The notes below the pieces were generated by a model, which was not told the DNA's origin, did no database searches, and worked only from the letters and a program-made list of their open reading frames with translations. A DNA stretch of 64,000 nucleotides from Bremerella alba (GTDB lineage: Bacteria > Planctomycetota > Planctomycetia > Pirellulales > Pirellulaceae): contig NZ_JABRWO010000002.1 in the NCBI RefSeq assembly GCF_013618625.1, forward strand, positions 124,001-188,000, written 5' to 3'. Positions 48,355 to 57,538 of this stretch are shown one piece after another; position 1 is the stretch's first letter, and each line of letters starts with the position of its first letter. The position numbers were made by a program, and so were the translations under genes.

Positions 48355-51108
48355 ATGCCTGAAACAATCCGCATTCTCTTGATCGAAGACTCGCCCAAAG
48401 AAGCCGGTCTGGTCGAGCGTTACCTGCGCGAAGCCGAAGAAAGCTTCTCGCTTGTCCACGCCGATCGTCTCGACACGGGCCTCGCCAAGCTATCCGATGG
48501 TCCGGTTGATGTCATTTTGCTCGACCTCGATTTACCAGATAGCCACGGGCTAGAAACCATACGCTCGCTGCACGCCCAATCTCCTCATTTGCCGGTCGTG
48601 GTGCTATCCGATCGAGTCGATCGCGATCTAGCTGCACGAGCCATCCAGGAGGGCGCGCAAGATTGCCTTCCCAAGTCGAACGTCGATCCTGATTCGCTCA
48701 CGCGGTGCGTACGTTATGCGATCGAACGCACGCATCGCCAACTGGTCGAATCCACGCTCGAAAACTCGGAGGCACGCTACCGAGGACTCGTCAATTCACT
48801 TCCCGTTTGCGTCTTGCAGAAAGATCTCGACGGACGTTTTATCTTCGCCAATAAAGCATACAGCGAATTCACCGGTCACGTGGTCGAAGACATTCTCGGC
48901 AAAACCGATTTCGACCTCTCGCCGGTGGATGTCGCGGAAAAGTTTCGCGAGGATGACCGCAAGGTGGCCGAGTCTGGCAAACAGTTTCGCGACATCGAAG
49001 TCAACACGACCGATGGCCACACTTCGTGGGTCGAAGTCATGAAGTCGCCGATCTGGGACGCTCATGGAAACATCGTTGGCACCCAGGCAATCTTCTGGGA
49101 CGTTACCGAGCGCCAAATGGCAGTCGAAGCTCTCCTGAAAGCAAAGGAAGCCGCCGAAGAGGCCAACCGGGCCAAGAGCGAGTTTCTCGCAAACATGAGC
49201 CATGAAATTCGCACACCGCTCAATGCCGTCATTGGCATGGCCGAACTCTTGCTCGATACGTCCCTCACCCAGACGCAGCGCGACTACCTGAAAATGGTGC
49301 ACGAGTCAGGTGAATCGCTTTTGTCGGTAATCAACGACATTCTTGATTTCTCGAAGATCGAGGCCGGTAAGTTAGACCTGGTCAGCAAACCGTTTGATCT
49401 CCGCGAAACGGTCGGCGATATGATGAAGCCACTTGGCGTCCGGGCCGGAGGCAACGGTCTGGAGCTTACTTGCCACTTTGAAGGCGACGTTCCCGCAATG
49501 ATTGAAGGGGATCCGCACCGACTCCGCCAGATTATCGTGAATCTGGTTGGCAATGCCATCAAGTTCACCGAACAGGGAGAAATCGACTTTGATGTTAAGG
49601 TCGAATCGTCGAACAACGGCAACGTCGATCTTCATTTTCAGATCCACGACACGGGCATCGGAATCCCTGACCATAAACTGGGAACAATATTCGAGGCCTT
49701 CGAGCAGGCCGACTCCGGTTCGACTCGGCAGTACGGCGGAACAGGCTTGGGGCTGGCCATCTGTGCCCGGCTCGTCGAACTCATGGGCGGAAAGATTTGG
49801 GTCGAGAGCACCGTAGGAGAAGGTAGCACATTCCACTTCACCGTGCCCTTCCCCGTGACTCGTGCCGATCGCATTCCGCACCCTCGCGCAGCGGCTCGCA
49901 TCCAGGGCACCCGCGTGTTAATCGTGGACGATAACGCGACCAACCGAACTATTCTCGATGAAATCGCACGTAGCTGGGGAATGCGGACGCAACTAGCGGC
50001 CGATGCCGAAGAAGGGCTAATGCTTCTCAAAGAGGCCTATTCGGTCGGCGACCCTCACTCGATTTTATTGACCGACGTTGAAATGCCCGGCAAGGATGGA
50101 ATCGACCTGATCGCCGCAGTGCGCGAGATTCCGAACCTGAAGGATACACTAGTAATCGTCCTTAGTTCTTCCGAACGGCCCACCACGCGTCGGCGGTGCG
50201 AAGATCTTAAGATCAGTACCTTTCTTATGAAGCCGGCAAAACAGTCGGAACTGTTCGATGCAATCATCGTGGCTCTCGGAGTTGCTTCGCCAGAGGACGA
50301 GAACGAAGTCAAGTCGATAGGCAACCTGCCGAAGATTCGACCGCTCAAAGTTCTTTTGGCCGAAGACAACCGGGCCAATCAGCGTCTGGCGATTGCGTTA
50401 CTGGAAAAATGGGGACACGACGTGACACTTGCCGAATCTGGCAAGCAGGCCATCGACCGTTGGGAGTACGATCAGTTCGATCTGATTGTGATGGACGTGC
50501 AGATGCCTGAGATGGATGGGCTTCAGGCAACTCAGTACATTCGAGAACGCGAAAAAGAACGCGGCGGACACGTTCCAATCATCGCCATGACCGCGCATGC
50601 GTTGGCCGGAGATCGTGAAAAATGCTTGGACTCTGGCATGGATGGCTACACTTCCAAGCCGCTACGGATTCAAGAATTGCATCAGGCGATTGCAGAATTC
50701 TTCGATGCGGAACAACCGGCCGCCGAGGATGAAACACCTAGTGCAACCGCAGCCGATCCGCAGGTCGACTGGTCGCACGCGTTGCGGGCATGTGACGGCG
50801 ATAAGGAATTGTTCTTCGATCTGCTGCATCTCTTCTTGGAAGAGACGCCGGAACTGCTGAATGCCTTGGACAAAGCGATTGAAGAAAAGAACGGCGAGGC
50901 CGTCTTCCGTTCTGCCCACACGGTGGTCGGCTCATTACGCATTATAGGCCCTACCGAGGCCGGTGACATTGCCCTGCAAATCGAAAAAGCTGCTCATCAG
51001 GATGCGAACGACGGGGTCAGAGAGCTCTCTCGGCAACTGCGAAATCACCTTGATACGCTCTTTGCGGAAGCATCTCAGATCGTCGACGGTCGGCAGACTT
51101 TGCCCTAG
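48355..51108 (+). CDS. Hybrid sensor histidine kinase: REC-PAS-HisKA-HATPase-REC-REC-HPt
   Basis: 917 aa. A receiver domain at the N-terminus (Asp57 in LLDLDLPD), then PAS (about 140-265, [20 protein letters not shown]). The kinase core has phospho-His283 in [20 protein letters not shown] and the ATP-binding boxes [18 protein letters not shown] and GGTGLGLAI. Two further receivers follow (Asp574 in [12 protein letters not shown] and Asp714 in [12 protein letters not shown]) and an HPt domain with His855 ([14 protein letters not shown]). ATG 48355 begins the REC1 strand at once; an in-frame ATG at 48319 is less likely. It can run a full phosphorelay inside one chain, but no output regulator is adjacent. 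No membrane segment is seen, so it is a cytoplasmic sensor. Signal unknown. Confidence 0.93.
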   Translation: MPETIRILLIEDSPKEAGLVERYLREAEESFSLVHADRLDTGLAKLSDGPVDVILLDLDLPDSHGLETIRSLHAQSPHLPVVVLSDRVDRDLAARAIQEGAQDCLPKSNVDPDSLTRCVRYAIERTHRQLVESTLENSEARYRGLVNSLPVCVLQKDLDGRFIFANKAYSEFTGHVVEDILGKTDFDLSPVDVAEKFREDDRKVAESGKQFRDIEVNTTDGHTSWVEVMKSPIWDAHGNIVGTQAIFWDVTERQMAVEALLKAKEAAEEANRAKSEFLANMSHEIRTPLNAVIGMAELLLDTSLTQTQRDYLKMVHESGESLLSVINDILDFSKIEAGKLDLVSKPFDLRETVGDMMKPLGVRAGGNGLELTCHFEGDVPAMIEGDPHRLRQIIVNLVGNAIKFTEQGEIDFDVKVESSNNGNVDLHFQIHDTGIGIPDHKLGTIFEAFEQADSGSTRQYGGTGLGLAICARLVELMGGKIWVESTVGEGSTFHFTVPFPVTRADRIPHPRAAARIQGTRVLIVDDNATNRTILDEIARSWGMRTQLAADAEEGLMLLKEAYSVGDPHSILLTDVEMPGKDGIDLIAAVREIPNLKDTLVIVLSSSERPTTRRRCEDLKISTFLMKPAKQSELFDAIIVALGVASPEDENEVKSIGNLPKIRPLKVLLAEDNRANQRLAIALLEKWGHDVTLAESGKQAIDRWEYDQFDLIVMDVQMPEMDGLQATQYIREREKERGGHVPIIAMTAHALAGDREKCLDSGMDGYTSKPLRIQELHQAIAEFFDAEQPAAEDETPSATAADPQVDWSHALRACDGDKELFFDLLHLFLEETPELLNALDKAIEEKNGEAVFRSAHTVVGSLRIIGPTEAGDIALQIEKAAHQDANDGVRELSRQLRNHLDTLFAEASQIVDGRQTLP

Positions 51109-51313
51109 TGGGCCACTCTGCTGATGCCCGCAATCTCTTGTGTCACTAAGAAAATCGTCGATCTTTCCATAAATTGGGAATAGGATTCGCATAAAATTTT
51201 TCGACCTTGGTAAGATACGGTCGATAGTTGTCAGGATGACGACTGTAAGCTTTATTTGTGCGCACGCTTAGCAACTTTTGTAGGCAGATTGGTGCCTATT
51301 TGATGGGAGAAAT

Positions 51314-54049
51314 ATGCCAGAAGCGGAATGGGATCGGCTTACTGCAGAGGCTGGTCGAGAACAGGGAGCGAATTGGCGGCGGTGGGGGCCCTATCTGGCA
51401 GAACGACAATGGGGCACCGTTCGAGAAAGCACGGTCGAAGCCGAACCCTGGCTCAACTTTACCCACGAAGAGTCTCGCTGGCGAGCCTATCGGTGGGGTG
51501 AGGATGGCCTGCTGGGCATTTCCGACCGTCAATGTCGACTTTGTTTTGGCCTGGCACTATGGAACGAGAAAGATCCCATTCTCAAAGAGCGTCTGTTCGG
51601 GCTGACGGGTCCCGAGGGTAACCATGGCGAAGATGTCAAAGAGGCCTATTACTACCTCGATTCGACGCCAACCCACTCATATATGAAGGCCCTCTACAAG
51701 TACCCGCAAGCCGAATACCCCTACAACCATTTGCGAGAAGAGAACGCGCGGCGGAATCGTGAGGAGCCCGAGTTCGAACTGACCGATACCTGCATCTTTG
51801 ATGACGGTCGATATTTCGACGTTCAGGCCGAGTACGCCAAAGCGTCGCCTGAAGATGTTCTCATTCGGATCACTATCTCTAATCGTGGACCGGAAGACGC
51901 CCCGGTTCACCTGCTTCCGACGTGGTGGTTTCGAAATACGTGGGCCTGGGGCCCAACGCTGGAAAAGCCAGAAGTAAAACCGTCCGTTAAAGAGATTGCT
52001 CCCGATCAATTGCAAGTCAGCCACGAGACACTGGGCGAGTATCGAGTCTTCGTCGACGACGGCCCCGACGGCGAGACGCCTCCTTGGCTATTTACCGAGA
52101 ACGAAACCAATACCTGGCGTTTCGAAGATGGCGAAAGCCGGCGACCTTCGTGCAAGGATGCCTTTCACCTGGCGGTCGTTCACAACATGGAAGGGGTCGT
52201 TAATCCCAATCCCACCGGTACCAAAGCCGCGGCACACTTCAAGTGCATGGTGCCTGCCGGCGAGTCCGTTCAGTTTCGCCTAAGGATCGCGCCGAACAAT
52301 GACCTTCCTGAGACGCCGTTCGGAGCCGAGTTCGAAAACATCTTCGCTCAACGCGTCGACGAGGCCGATCGCTACGCTAAATCGCTGGTCGCCCCAGGCT
52401 TAACGGAAGACGAACAATCGGTTCTGCGTCAGGCTGACGCTGGTCTCTTGTGGACGAAGCAGTTTTATCACTACGTCATACCGCGTTGGCTCGAGAACAA
52501 CGGCAACCCTAAGAAAAACCACGATAACCCAATGCCGGGCGCGCCCAGCCCGCGCAATGCCGACTGGGGGCATTTGTACAACAAGAACATCATCTCGATG
52601 CCGGACAAGTGGGAATATCCCTGGTACGCTGCGTGGGATTCGGCGTTTCATTTAATACCGTTCGCCAAGATCGATCCGTTCTTTGCCAAGGAACAGGCCA
52701 TCCTGTTCCTCCGCGAGTGGTATATGCACCCCAACGGACAGTTGCCGGCCTACGAGTGGAACTTCAGCGATGTGAATCCGCCGGTTCATGCCTGGGCATG
52801 TTGGCGGGTCTACCAGATGACCGCGTCCAACGGTGACCGTGATCGCGTCTTCTTGGAACGTGTTTTCCAGAAGTTACTGCTGAACTTCACCTGGTGGGTC
52901 AACCGAAAAGATATCCGCGGCAAACACGTTTTCAGTGGCGGCTTTTTAGGGCTCGATAACATCGGGATCTTCGACCGCTCGAAACCACTACCCACCGGCG
53001 GTCATTTAGAACAAGCAGATGGCACCGCCTGGATGGCCTTTTATAGTTCAAGCATGCTCTCTATCGCGTTTGAACTGGCCGACGGTAATCCGGCTTACGA
53101 AGACATGGCTTCCAAGTTCTTCGAGCATTACGTCTCGATCGCCGAGGCGATGAACAGCTTGGACGGGACAGGCCTGTGGGACGAAGAAGACGGCTTTTAT
53201 TACGACCACTTGCATCTGGACGGAAGAAGTATTCCTCTCAAGATTCGCTCTATTGTCGGTCTGATTCCTCTGCTGACGGTCGACGTAATCTACGAAAAAA
53301 CAATCGCCAAACTTCCCGCCTTTCGCAAACGTATGGATTGGTTCCTCAATTTCCGTCCGGAACTGACTAAGTTCATGACCTATATGGAGCGAGAGCCAGA
53401 AGGGGAAAGCGACGGGCATCGATTGCTGGCGATTCCCACCAAAGATCGCTTGATGCGCATGCTGAGATACTTGCTCGACGAAGACGAGTTCCTCTCCGCC
53501 TACGGCATCCGGTCCCTCTCGAAATATCACGAGGAACATCCTTTCGAGTACGAACTGCACGGCGAACGTCTCTGCGTGAAGTATTTGCCAGGCGAGTCGG
53601 ACAGCGGTTTATTCGGCGGCAATTCAAATTGGCGCGGACCAATCTGGTTTCCTCTCAATTACCTCATTATCGAGGCATTGGAACGATACCACCTGTTCTA
53701 CGGTAAGTCGCTCCGGGTCGAATGCCCGGCCAGAAGCGGCCAGTACATGGACCTGCAAGAGGTAGCCGACGAGATTCGCAAGCGGCTATCGAAGCTGTTC
53801 TTAGCCAATTCCGAAGGAGACAGGCCCAGCTATGCTCGCACGGAAATTCTATTGAACGACCCGCACTGGCGCGACCTGGTACTGTTCTACGAATACTTCG
53901 ACGCCGAAACAGGCAAAGGCCTGGGAGCAAGTCATCAGACCGGTTGGACCGCCCTGATTTCCCCCATCTTGGGCACGCTTGCTTCACGACGGAACGAAAC
54001 GCCCGACGCCACGGAAAGCCAGCCAAAGACGCTGAGCAAGCAAACCTGA
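51314..54049 (+). CDS. GH63-type glucosidase (MGH1-like glycoside hydrolase)
   Basis: 911 aa, cytoplasmic (no signal peptide). The N-terminal part has the family signature region (RWGPYLAERQWGTVRESTVE, SRWRAYRWGEDGLLGISDRQ, GNHGEDVKEAYYYLDSTPTH). The (alpha/alpha)6 barrel carries the catalytic-type segments AWDSAFHLIPFAKIDPFFAK, NGQLPAYEWNFSDVNPPVHA and SGLFGGNSNWRGPIWFPLNY. Such bacterial GH63 proteins act on alpha-glucosides or related compatible-solute glycosides. A GGGAG ribosome site precedes the ATG. It stands alone, 205 bp after the kinase gene, with a terminator after it. Confidence 0.85.
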   Translation: MPEAEWDRLTAEAGREQGANWRRWGPYLAERQWGTVRESTVEAEPWLNFTHEESRWRAYRWGEDGLLGISDRQCRLCFGLALWNEKDPILKERLFGLTGPEGNHGEDVKEAYYYLDSTPTHSYMKALYKYPQAEYPYNHLREENARRNREEPEFELTDTCIFDDGRYFDVQAEYAKASPEDVLIRITISNRGPEDAPVHLLPTWWFRNTWAWGPTLEKPEVKPSVKEIAPDQLQVSHETLGEYRVFVDDGPDGETPPWLFTENETNTWRFEDGESRRPSCKDAFHLAVVHNMEGVVNPNPTGTKAAAHFKCMVPAGESVQFRLRIAPNNDLPETPFGAEFENIFAQRVDEADRYAKSLVAPGLTEDEQSVLRQADAGLLWTKQFYHYVIPRWLENNGNPKKNHDNPMPGAPSPRNADWGHLYNKNIISMPDKWEYPWYAAWDSAFHLIPFAKIDPFFAKEQAILFLREWYMHPNGQLPAYEWNFSDVNPPVHAWACWRVYQMTASNGDRDRVFLERVFQKLLLNFTWWVNRKDIRGKHVFSGGFLGLDNIGIFDRSKPLPTGGHLEQADGTAWMAFYSSSMLSIAFELADGNPAYEDMASKFFEHYVSIAEAMNSLDGTGLWDEEDGFYYDHLHLDGRSIPLKIRSIVGLIPLLTVDVIYEKTIAKLPAFRKRMDWFLNFRPELTKFMTYMEREPEGESDGHRLLAIPTKDRLMRMLRYLLDEDEFLSAYGIRSLSKYHEEHPFEYELHGERLCVKYLPGESDSGLFGGNSNWRGPIWFPLNYLIIEALERYHLFYGKSLRVECPARSGQYMDLQEVADEIRKRLSKLFLANSEGDRPSYARTEILLNDPHWRDLVLFYEYFDAETGKGLGASHQTGWTALISPILGTLASRRNETPDATESQPKTLSKQT

Positions 54050-54085
54050 GCAGTGTCTCCACTGCGAAGTTCTGAGACAATCATG

Positions 54086-54127
54086 AACCAGTTCTGCAAA
54101 ACAACCTGTCAGCAGAGCTGGTTTTGG
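54086..54127 (+). terminator. Terminator of the GH63 gene
   Basis: A 12-bp stem (AACCAGTTCTGC with GCAGAGCTGGTT, one G-U pair) and a 14-nt loop are followed by a short T-rich stretch, 36 bp after the stop. Confidence 0.65.
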
Positions 54128-54195
54128 GTTAGCCGCTGTCTAATTGGCATCGGCCTACCTGCCTAGTCATTTCGCCGGAAGAATAAACGGCGCAG

Positions 54196-54225
54196 AAAAA
54201 AGCTTCGCCACATAAAGAGCGAAGC
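54196..54225 (-). terminator. Original tRNA-Met terminator, now separated from its gene
   Basis: Read on the minus strand, GCTTCGC pairs with GCGAAGC and is followed by six T. It lies 39 bp beyond the left copy of the tRNA 3' end (54264), where the terminator of a minus-strand tRNA gene is expected. The intact tRNA is now 8 kb away, so this terminator was cut off when the island inserted. It confirms the left edge. Confidence 0.65.
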
Positions 54226-54263
54226 ATCATCGTAAAGTCTGTTGTAACAATAAGTTACATTCA

Positions 54264-54307
54264 AGTAGCGGCAGAGGGATTCGAACCCCCGACACGCGGA
54301 TTATGAT
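54264..54307 (-). repeat. attL: displaced 3' part of tRNA-Met
   Basis: 44 bp identical to 62175-62218. It covers the tRNA from inside the anticodon loop through the T arm and acceptor strand to three bases past the discriminator. To the right of 54307 the sequence no longer matches a tRNA (no 5' half), so it is a remnant and not a gene. Confidence 0.93.
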
Positions 54308-54633
54308 GCCTCCGAGTGCTTTTGCCGTAAGCCATTTCTAATTCTGGGTTTACGTCGCTCTAGGCGACAATCTTTATCCCTTTTTTAACCCCGTTTTGAC
54401 CTTTTTCTATCCCTTTTATAACCCCATTCATTCCGCCGCTCTAGGGTTCTCCTGGAAAGATTCTGCTGTTACTCGCTCCAATCGATTGGACAAAATGTTT
54501 CCCACGTCGGAATCATTTCCTAAAGAGTACTTCACTGATTCGCAATTATTTGTGAAAAAGTTATTGTCCAACTATTTGGACAGTGATATCATGAGCTAGC
54601 GAATGTCACCTCCCCGATTTTTCAGCTAGTGCC
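54308..54633. other. Left-end noncoding region of the island with repeats and palindrome
   Basis: 326 bp without a convincing gene; a 67-aa open frame at 54396-54599 has no ribosome site and contains the repeats below. Two 18-bp direct repeats differ in one base (54375-54392 and 54408-54425, TATCCCTTTTTTAACCCC type) and lie 33 bp apart, about three helical turns. An 18-bp palindrome is at 54565-54582 and a matching half site at 54486. These look like protein-binding sites for excision or for control of the cargo operon. Confidence 0.5.
54565..54582. promoter_or_regulatory. Candidate operator of the island operon
   Basis: TGTCCAA and TTGGACA arms flank a 4-base centre. A single TTGGACA half site occurs at 54486-54492. 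The palindrome is 52 bp upstream of the first operon gene. The small HTH-like protein encoded in that operon (56113) is the natural candidate to bind it; this is inference. Confidence 0.4.
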
Positions 54634-54939
54634 ATGAAACAGCTATCCCAATATTGCCGGTCTCGTCTGGGGTTCGATCCCTCGGACATGTCAGAGGATG
54701 AGCTACGGAAAGTCGCTTCCGTCATCATCGAAACTATGGCTACCGAAATCGGCCTCATGTTCCGGGTAGTGGAAAAGGGGCGGGAGGTAGCCAAAGCTGC
54801 TGAAGAGTACGGGAAGCAAGTCCCCTACGAAGTCATAAGAGAAGAACGCTTGCCGTGCTCTGACGACTTGCACCGAACCAATAATGACGACCCGAACGCA
54901 ATCCTAGATTCGATTTTCGTCTTCACCGATCCGGAATAA
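54634..54939 (+). CDS. Hypothetical protein, first gene of island operon
   Basis: 101 aa, not recognised. Predicted helical in the first two thirds (MSEDELRKVASVIIETMATE, VVEKGREVAKAAEEYGKQV) with an acidic, unstructured tail. No membrane segment or catalytic motif. It is the first of seven plus-strand genes with gaps or overlaps of only a few bases (next gene at +5 bp), so it belongs to one transcript. Codon use and length look coding, but there is no clear ribosome site before the ATG. Confidence 0.6.
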   Translation: MKQLSQYCRSRLGFDPSDMSEDELRKVASVIIETMATEIGLMFRVVEKGREVAKAAEEYGKQVPYEVIREERLPCSDDLHRTNNDDPNAILDSIFVFTDPE

Positions 54940-54944
54940 TTCCC

Positions 54945-55442
54945 ATGCCTAAAACACTCTACGCTGTCACCGCAATAAAGAACGGTCTCCCGGTTGGTGC
55001 GTTTGTTATCGCTGATAATCCGGATGACTGCGTTTCCCGGGTTAGCCGTCGACTTGGAACAAAGGACCGAATCACGCACCTCATACCGCTCTGTGAAGCT
55101 ACCCTCGGGACGATGAAGAGAAACCAGCTTCTTAAGTACGTGAACGAGGACGGGAAAATTGAGTTTTTGGCCGATGCAATTCTCGAAATCATCGACTCGC
55201 TACAAGAGAATATCGCGACTCTTCAACTAGCTCTAGCCGTTCATGTCGGGACGCTTACCGAAAAGCTCAAGCTTCAACGGTTCAAATTTTCGGCAACGGA
55301 TCGGGACGGCGTCGTCCAGTTTCACGAGACCTACGCTCCCAACTTCGGGGCCGCAATGCGTGCTGCCGATGAGCTTTGCTTGAAAGAGTACGGCTCCCGC
55401 CCCTATTTCTTTCAAAGGATTCCCGATGAATCAGAAGAATGA
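54945..55442 (+). CDS. Hypothetical protein of island operon
   Basis: 165 aa, not recognised. The N-terminal 45 residues (LYAVTAIKNGLPVGAFVIAD) look like a small beta-rich domain. A middle helix pair follows (LADAILEIIDSLQENIATLQ) and a C-terminal alpha/beta stretch. Its 3' end overlaps the prohead-protease-like gene by 17 bp, showing tight packing typical of phage modules. Confidence 0.6.
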   Translation: MPKTLYAVTAIKNGLPVGAFVIADNPDDCVSRVSRRLGTKDRITHLIPLCEATLGTMKRNQLLKYVNEDGKIEFLADAILEIIDSLQENIATLQLALAVHVGTLTEKLKLQRFKFSATDRDGVVQFHETYAPNFGAAMRAADELCLKEYGSRPYFFQRIPDESEE

Positions 55443-56109
55443 ATTGCTAGAGCTTCTTTTCGGGGCTCCCCTCGTCGTTTCAAAGTCGGCTGATAAGTGC
55501 ATTGTGTCTGGCTTTGCGTCGACCGCCGATATCGATCTTTCGGGGCACCTTGTCGACGTTTCTAGCTTCACCTGGGACGGATTGCCCCAGCTTTTGGAGC
55601 AACACCAAGGAGACCCAATAGGCCAGATTATGACGCTGAATAAAGCATTCTTGAGCGACATCGGGGATATCGACAATTGGGGCGTTTTCGACTCTGAGAG
55701 TGGGGAGCAAATAAACACCTACCCCAAAAAGGACGCTCCCGAATTCCGGAACGGGTCACTCGGCTTGTTCGTCACTGCCGAAGTTACAAAACCCGAAGTT
55801 ATCGAAAAAGTAAAATCCGGTCTCTTTGGCGGGTTCTCTTGGCGTGGCCTTACGTTGGCCGTTAAGGACTTTCTCGGTATGGCTAAGCAATACCTAACCG
55901 ACATCGAACTATGGGAGGTCTCTCTTGTGACGGTCCCCGCAAACCCAAACGCAAAATTTGTCGTCGCCAAATCTGCGGAAGACAAAAACGCCATATTCGA
56001 TGACATCTTCCCAAGTTGTGAAGTGACGGAAGAGGTCCAAAAGGAAGCGGACACGCCAGAGGATGCTCACCCAGAACTAGCAAACATGTTTCCTCCTTGC
56101 TTCCGGTAG
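55426..56109 (+). CDS. HK97-type prohead-protease-like protein
   Basis: 227 aa. The pattern matches phage prohead proteases (U35/S78 family): an opening VSGFASTADIDLSGHLVDVS strand set, catalytic His60 in LLEQHQGDPIGQI, a long beta stretch, then GLFGGFSWRG with candidate nucleophile Ser138, and the closing IELWEVSLVTVPANPNAKFV, which is the most typical segment of the family. Normally the enzyme cleaves scaffold and capsid proteins during head maturation and sits beside portal and major capsid genes; none is present here. A domesticated or satellite role is possible. The C-terminal 40 residues are acidic and variable. Confidence 0.75.
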   Translation: MNQKNELLELLFGAPLVVSKSADKCIVSGFASTADIDLSGHLVDVSSFTWDGLPQLLEQHQGDPIGQIMTLNKAFLSDIGDIDNWGVFDSESGEQINTYPKKDAPEFRNGSLGLFVTAEVTKPEVIEKVKSGLFGGFSWRGLTLAVKDFLGMAKQYLTDIELWEVSLVTVPANPNAKFVVAKSAEDKNAIFDDIFPSCEVTEEVQKEADTPEDAHPELANMFPPCFR

Positions 56110-56112
56110 ACC

Positions 56113-56319
56113 ATGACCCGATTGCAGCAACTCGACTCGATAGAGCGGGAAGTCCTAGCCCGATTAGTGGACGAAAAACCACAAGACGTTTATACGACTA
56201 TTGATCTTTCAAAGTCCGCTTTCCATCGACTTAAGAGCGGGGGCAAAGGTTTGAGTCTGGCAACGCTTCGGGCTCTGGCCTGCTATTTCGATTGCAAAGA
56301 TAAGGACAGCCAACGGTGA
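56113..56319 (+). CDS. Small HTH-like DNA-binding protein
   Basis: 68 aa. The part TTIDLSKSAFHRLKSGGKGL followed by SLATLRALACYFDC is arranged like a Cro/XRE helix-turn-helix, with a serine-rich recognition helix and a closing helix. It starts 3 bp after the protease-like gene and overlaps the next gene by 4 bp (GTGA). It may regulate the operon. The HTH assignment is a visual judgement on a short protein. Confidence 0.6.
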   Translation: MTRLQQLDSIEREVLARLVDEKPQDVYTTIDLSKSAFHRLKSGGKGLSLATLRALACYFDCKDKDSQR

Positions 56320-56876
56320 GGAAGGTTTTCGGAATCGGCATCAACAAAACTGGCACTAAGAGTCTTTCACAATTTGCCAAGAGTCTGGGCTTCAAGGTTC
56401 TGCATGACCGACCCGACGCCAAGCGGATTAGAGACGCTGTCAACGGCTCGAAAAAGTCGATTCCCTACGTCTCAGAATATGACGCCTTTTTCGACTTCCC
56501 CGAAGATGTCGACCTTGAAAAGTTCCTCGAACTTTTTCCAGATGCCCGTTTCATCATGACAACGAGGGACACTGAAAAATGGATCACAAGCCGCATCATT
56601 CATGTTCTGCACAATCGCACAGTTACCAACAAATCCTGGAAGGAAATCGACACTCAAGCTTGGAGACGGCAGAAGAACGAACACGAAAACAAAGTACGCG
56701 AAACCTTCAAGCGATTGGGCAAGCTCGATCAACTTCTAGTTGTCGATGTTTGCTCGAATCCCGACCAAGCCGGACAGAAGATTGCTGACTTCTTGGAAGT
56801 ACCCGGAAGAGAAAATGGCTTTCCCCGACTGAATACTGGGGAGAGAAAACTCGAACAAATCCGCGAGAAGCTTTAA
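56316..56876 (+). CDS. Sulfotransferase-like protein
   Basis: 186 aa, GTG start overlapping the previous stop. The N-terminus FGIGINKTGTKSLSQFAKSL is a 5'-phosphosulfate-binding P-loop-like motif (Lys11, Thr12, Thr14). The FIMTTRDTEKWITSRIIHVL segment is the 3'-phosphate-binding strand and helix with Arg and Ser. It resembles the short sulfotransferase family found in marine bacteria and animals rather than capsule enzymes. It would use PAPS to sulfate an unknown acceptor. It is notable in an island of a host rich in sulfatases. Confidence 0.75.
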   Translation: MRKVFGIGINKTGTKSLSQFAKSLGFKVLHDRPDAKRIRDAVNGSKKSIPYVSEYDAFFDFPEDVDLEKFLELFPDARFIMTTRDTEKWITSRIIHVLHNRTVTNKSWKEIDTQAWRRQKNEHENKVRETFKRLGKLDQLLVVDVCSNPDQAGQKIADFLEVPGRENGFPRLNTGERKLEQIREKL

Positions 56877-56880
56877 AACC

Positions 56881-57066
56881 ATGCGTTCCATGTTCATTGT
56901 CGAATATCGAATGAGCGGACGGAAGATATCGTCGATGTCGATCTACGCCGATTGCCTAGCTTCCGCACTACGAGAGTTTCACGTTCGGATGGGTGCAAAC
57001 GGTTGCGAACGTAATAAGTATTTCATCATCAGCCATCGCCAAACTTCAGATAAGGTCACCACCTAG
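56881..57066 (+). CDS. Small hypothetical protein of island operon
   Basis: 61 aa, not recognised. Strand-helix pattern (MFIVEYRMSGRKISSMSIYA, CLASALREFHVRMGANGCER). The stop shares one base with the next gene's GTG. Retained as a gene because of the tight spacing on both sides (4 bp and -1 bp). Confidence 0.5.
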   Translation: MRSMFIVEYRMSGRKISSMSIYADCLASALREFHVRMGANGCERNKYFIISHRQTSDKVTT

Positions 57067-57536
57067 TGAGCACCGAAACCAATACCTTAGATCGAAACGA
57101 TATCCTCCGTGAGATTGCAGAATGCGAAGCTCGTATCGATGAGCTACGGGCACTGCTCCCGACTTGTATTAAGACGTTTTTCCGTTTCCGCTGTCGGCCC
57201 GAAAAATACGTTTGGGTCTACGCCGAAAATCGGGAGCAAGCCGAGCAACGTTTGCACGCTCGGATGCACAAGACGTACGGCAACACTGAAGCTTGGCAAG
57301 TCGTCTCAAAGGTAGTCGACCAATACGACGACCCCCAGAACGCTGCGGTACAGTCTCACGGTAACTTGTTGACTTACGTTACCGAAGCTGAAGCTCGGGA
57401 ATTCGTCAACGACTACCGAGCTAATGAGCGGGGCAAGACACCCGATCCTAACCGACCGAAACACCTACCCTTAAGCCAGCTTGAAAAGGATGTTTCCGAC
57501 TGGGAACACCTCCAACGTCGCAAGGGTAATCTCTGA
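57066..57536 (+). CDS. Hypothetical protein, last gene of island operon
   Basis: 156 aa, GTG start overlapping the previous stop by one base. The first 30 residues form a short amphipathic coiled-coil-like helix (ILREIAECEARIDELRALLP). A domain with FFRFRCRPEKYVWVYAENRE and EQAEQRLHARMHKTYGNTEA follows, then a charged tail. The FRFRCRPEKYVWVYAENREQA segment shows the same strand-helix idea as the preceding small protein. No known family recognised. A terminator cluster lies directly after it. Confidence 0.6.
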   Translation: MSTETNTLDRNDILREIAECEARIDELRALLPTCIKTFFRFRCRPEKYVWVYAENREQAEQRLHARMHKTYGNTEAWQVVSKVVDQYDDPQNAAVQSHGNLLTYVTEAEAREFVNDYRANERGKTPDPNRPKHLPLSQLEKDVSDWEHLQRRKGNL

Positions 57537-57538
57537 TC

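Noticed and set aside
54264-54307. A second tRNA-Met gene at the left end
   Set aside because: Only the 3' half is present; the 5' half, D arm and start of the anticodon arm are missing.
54396-54599. 67-aa frame near the island's left end
   Set aside because: No ribosome site, and the sequence consists largely of T-rich direct repeats and the palindrome.
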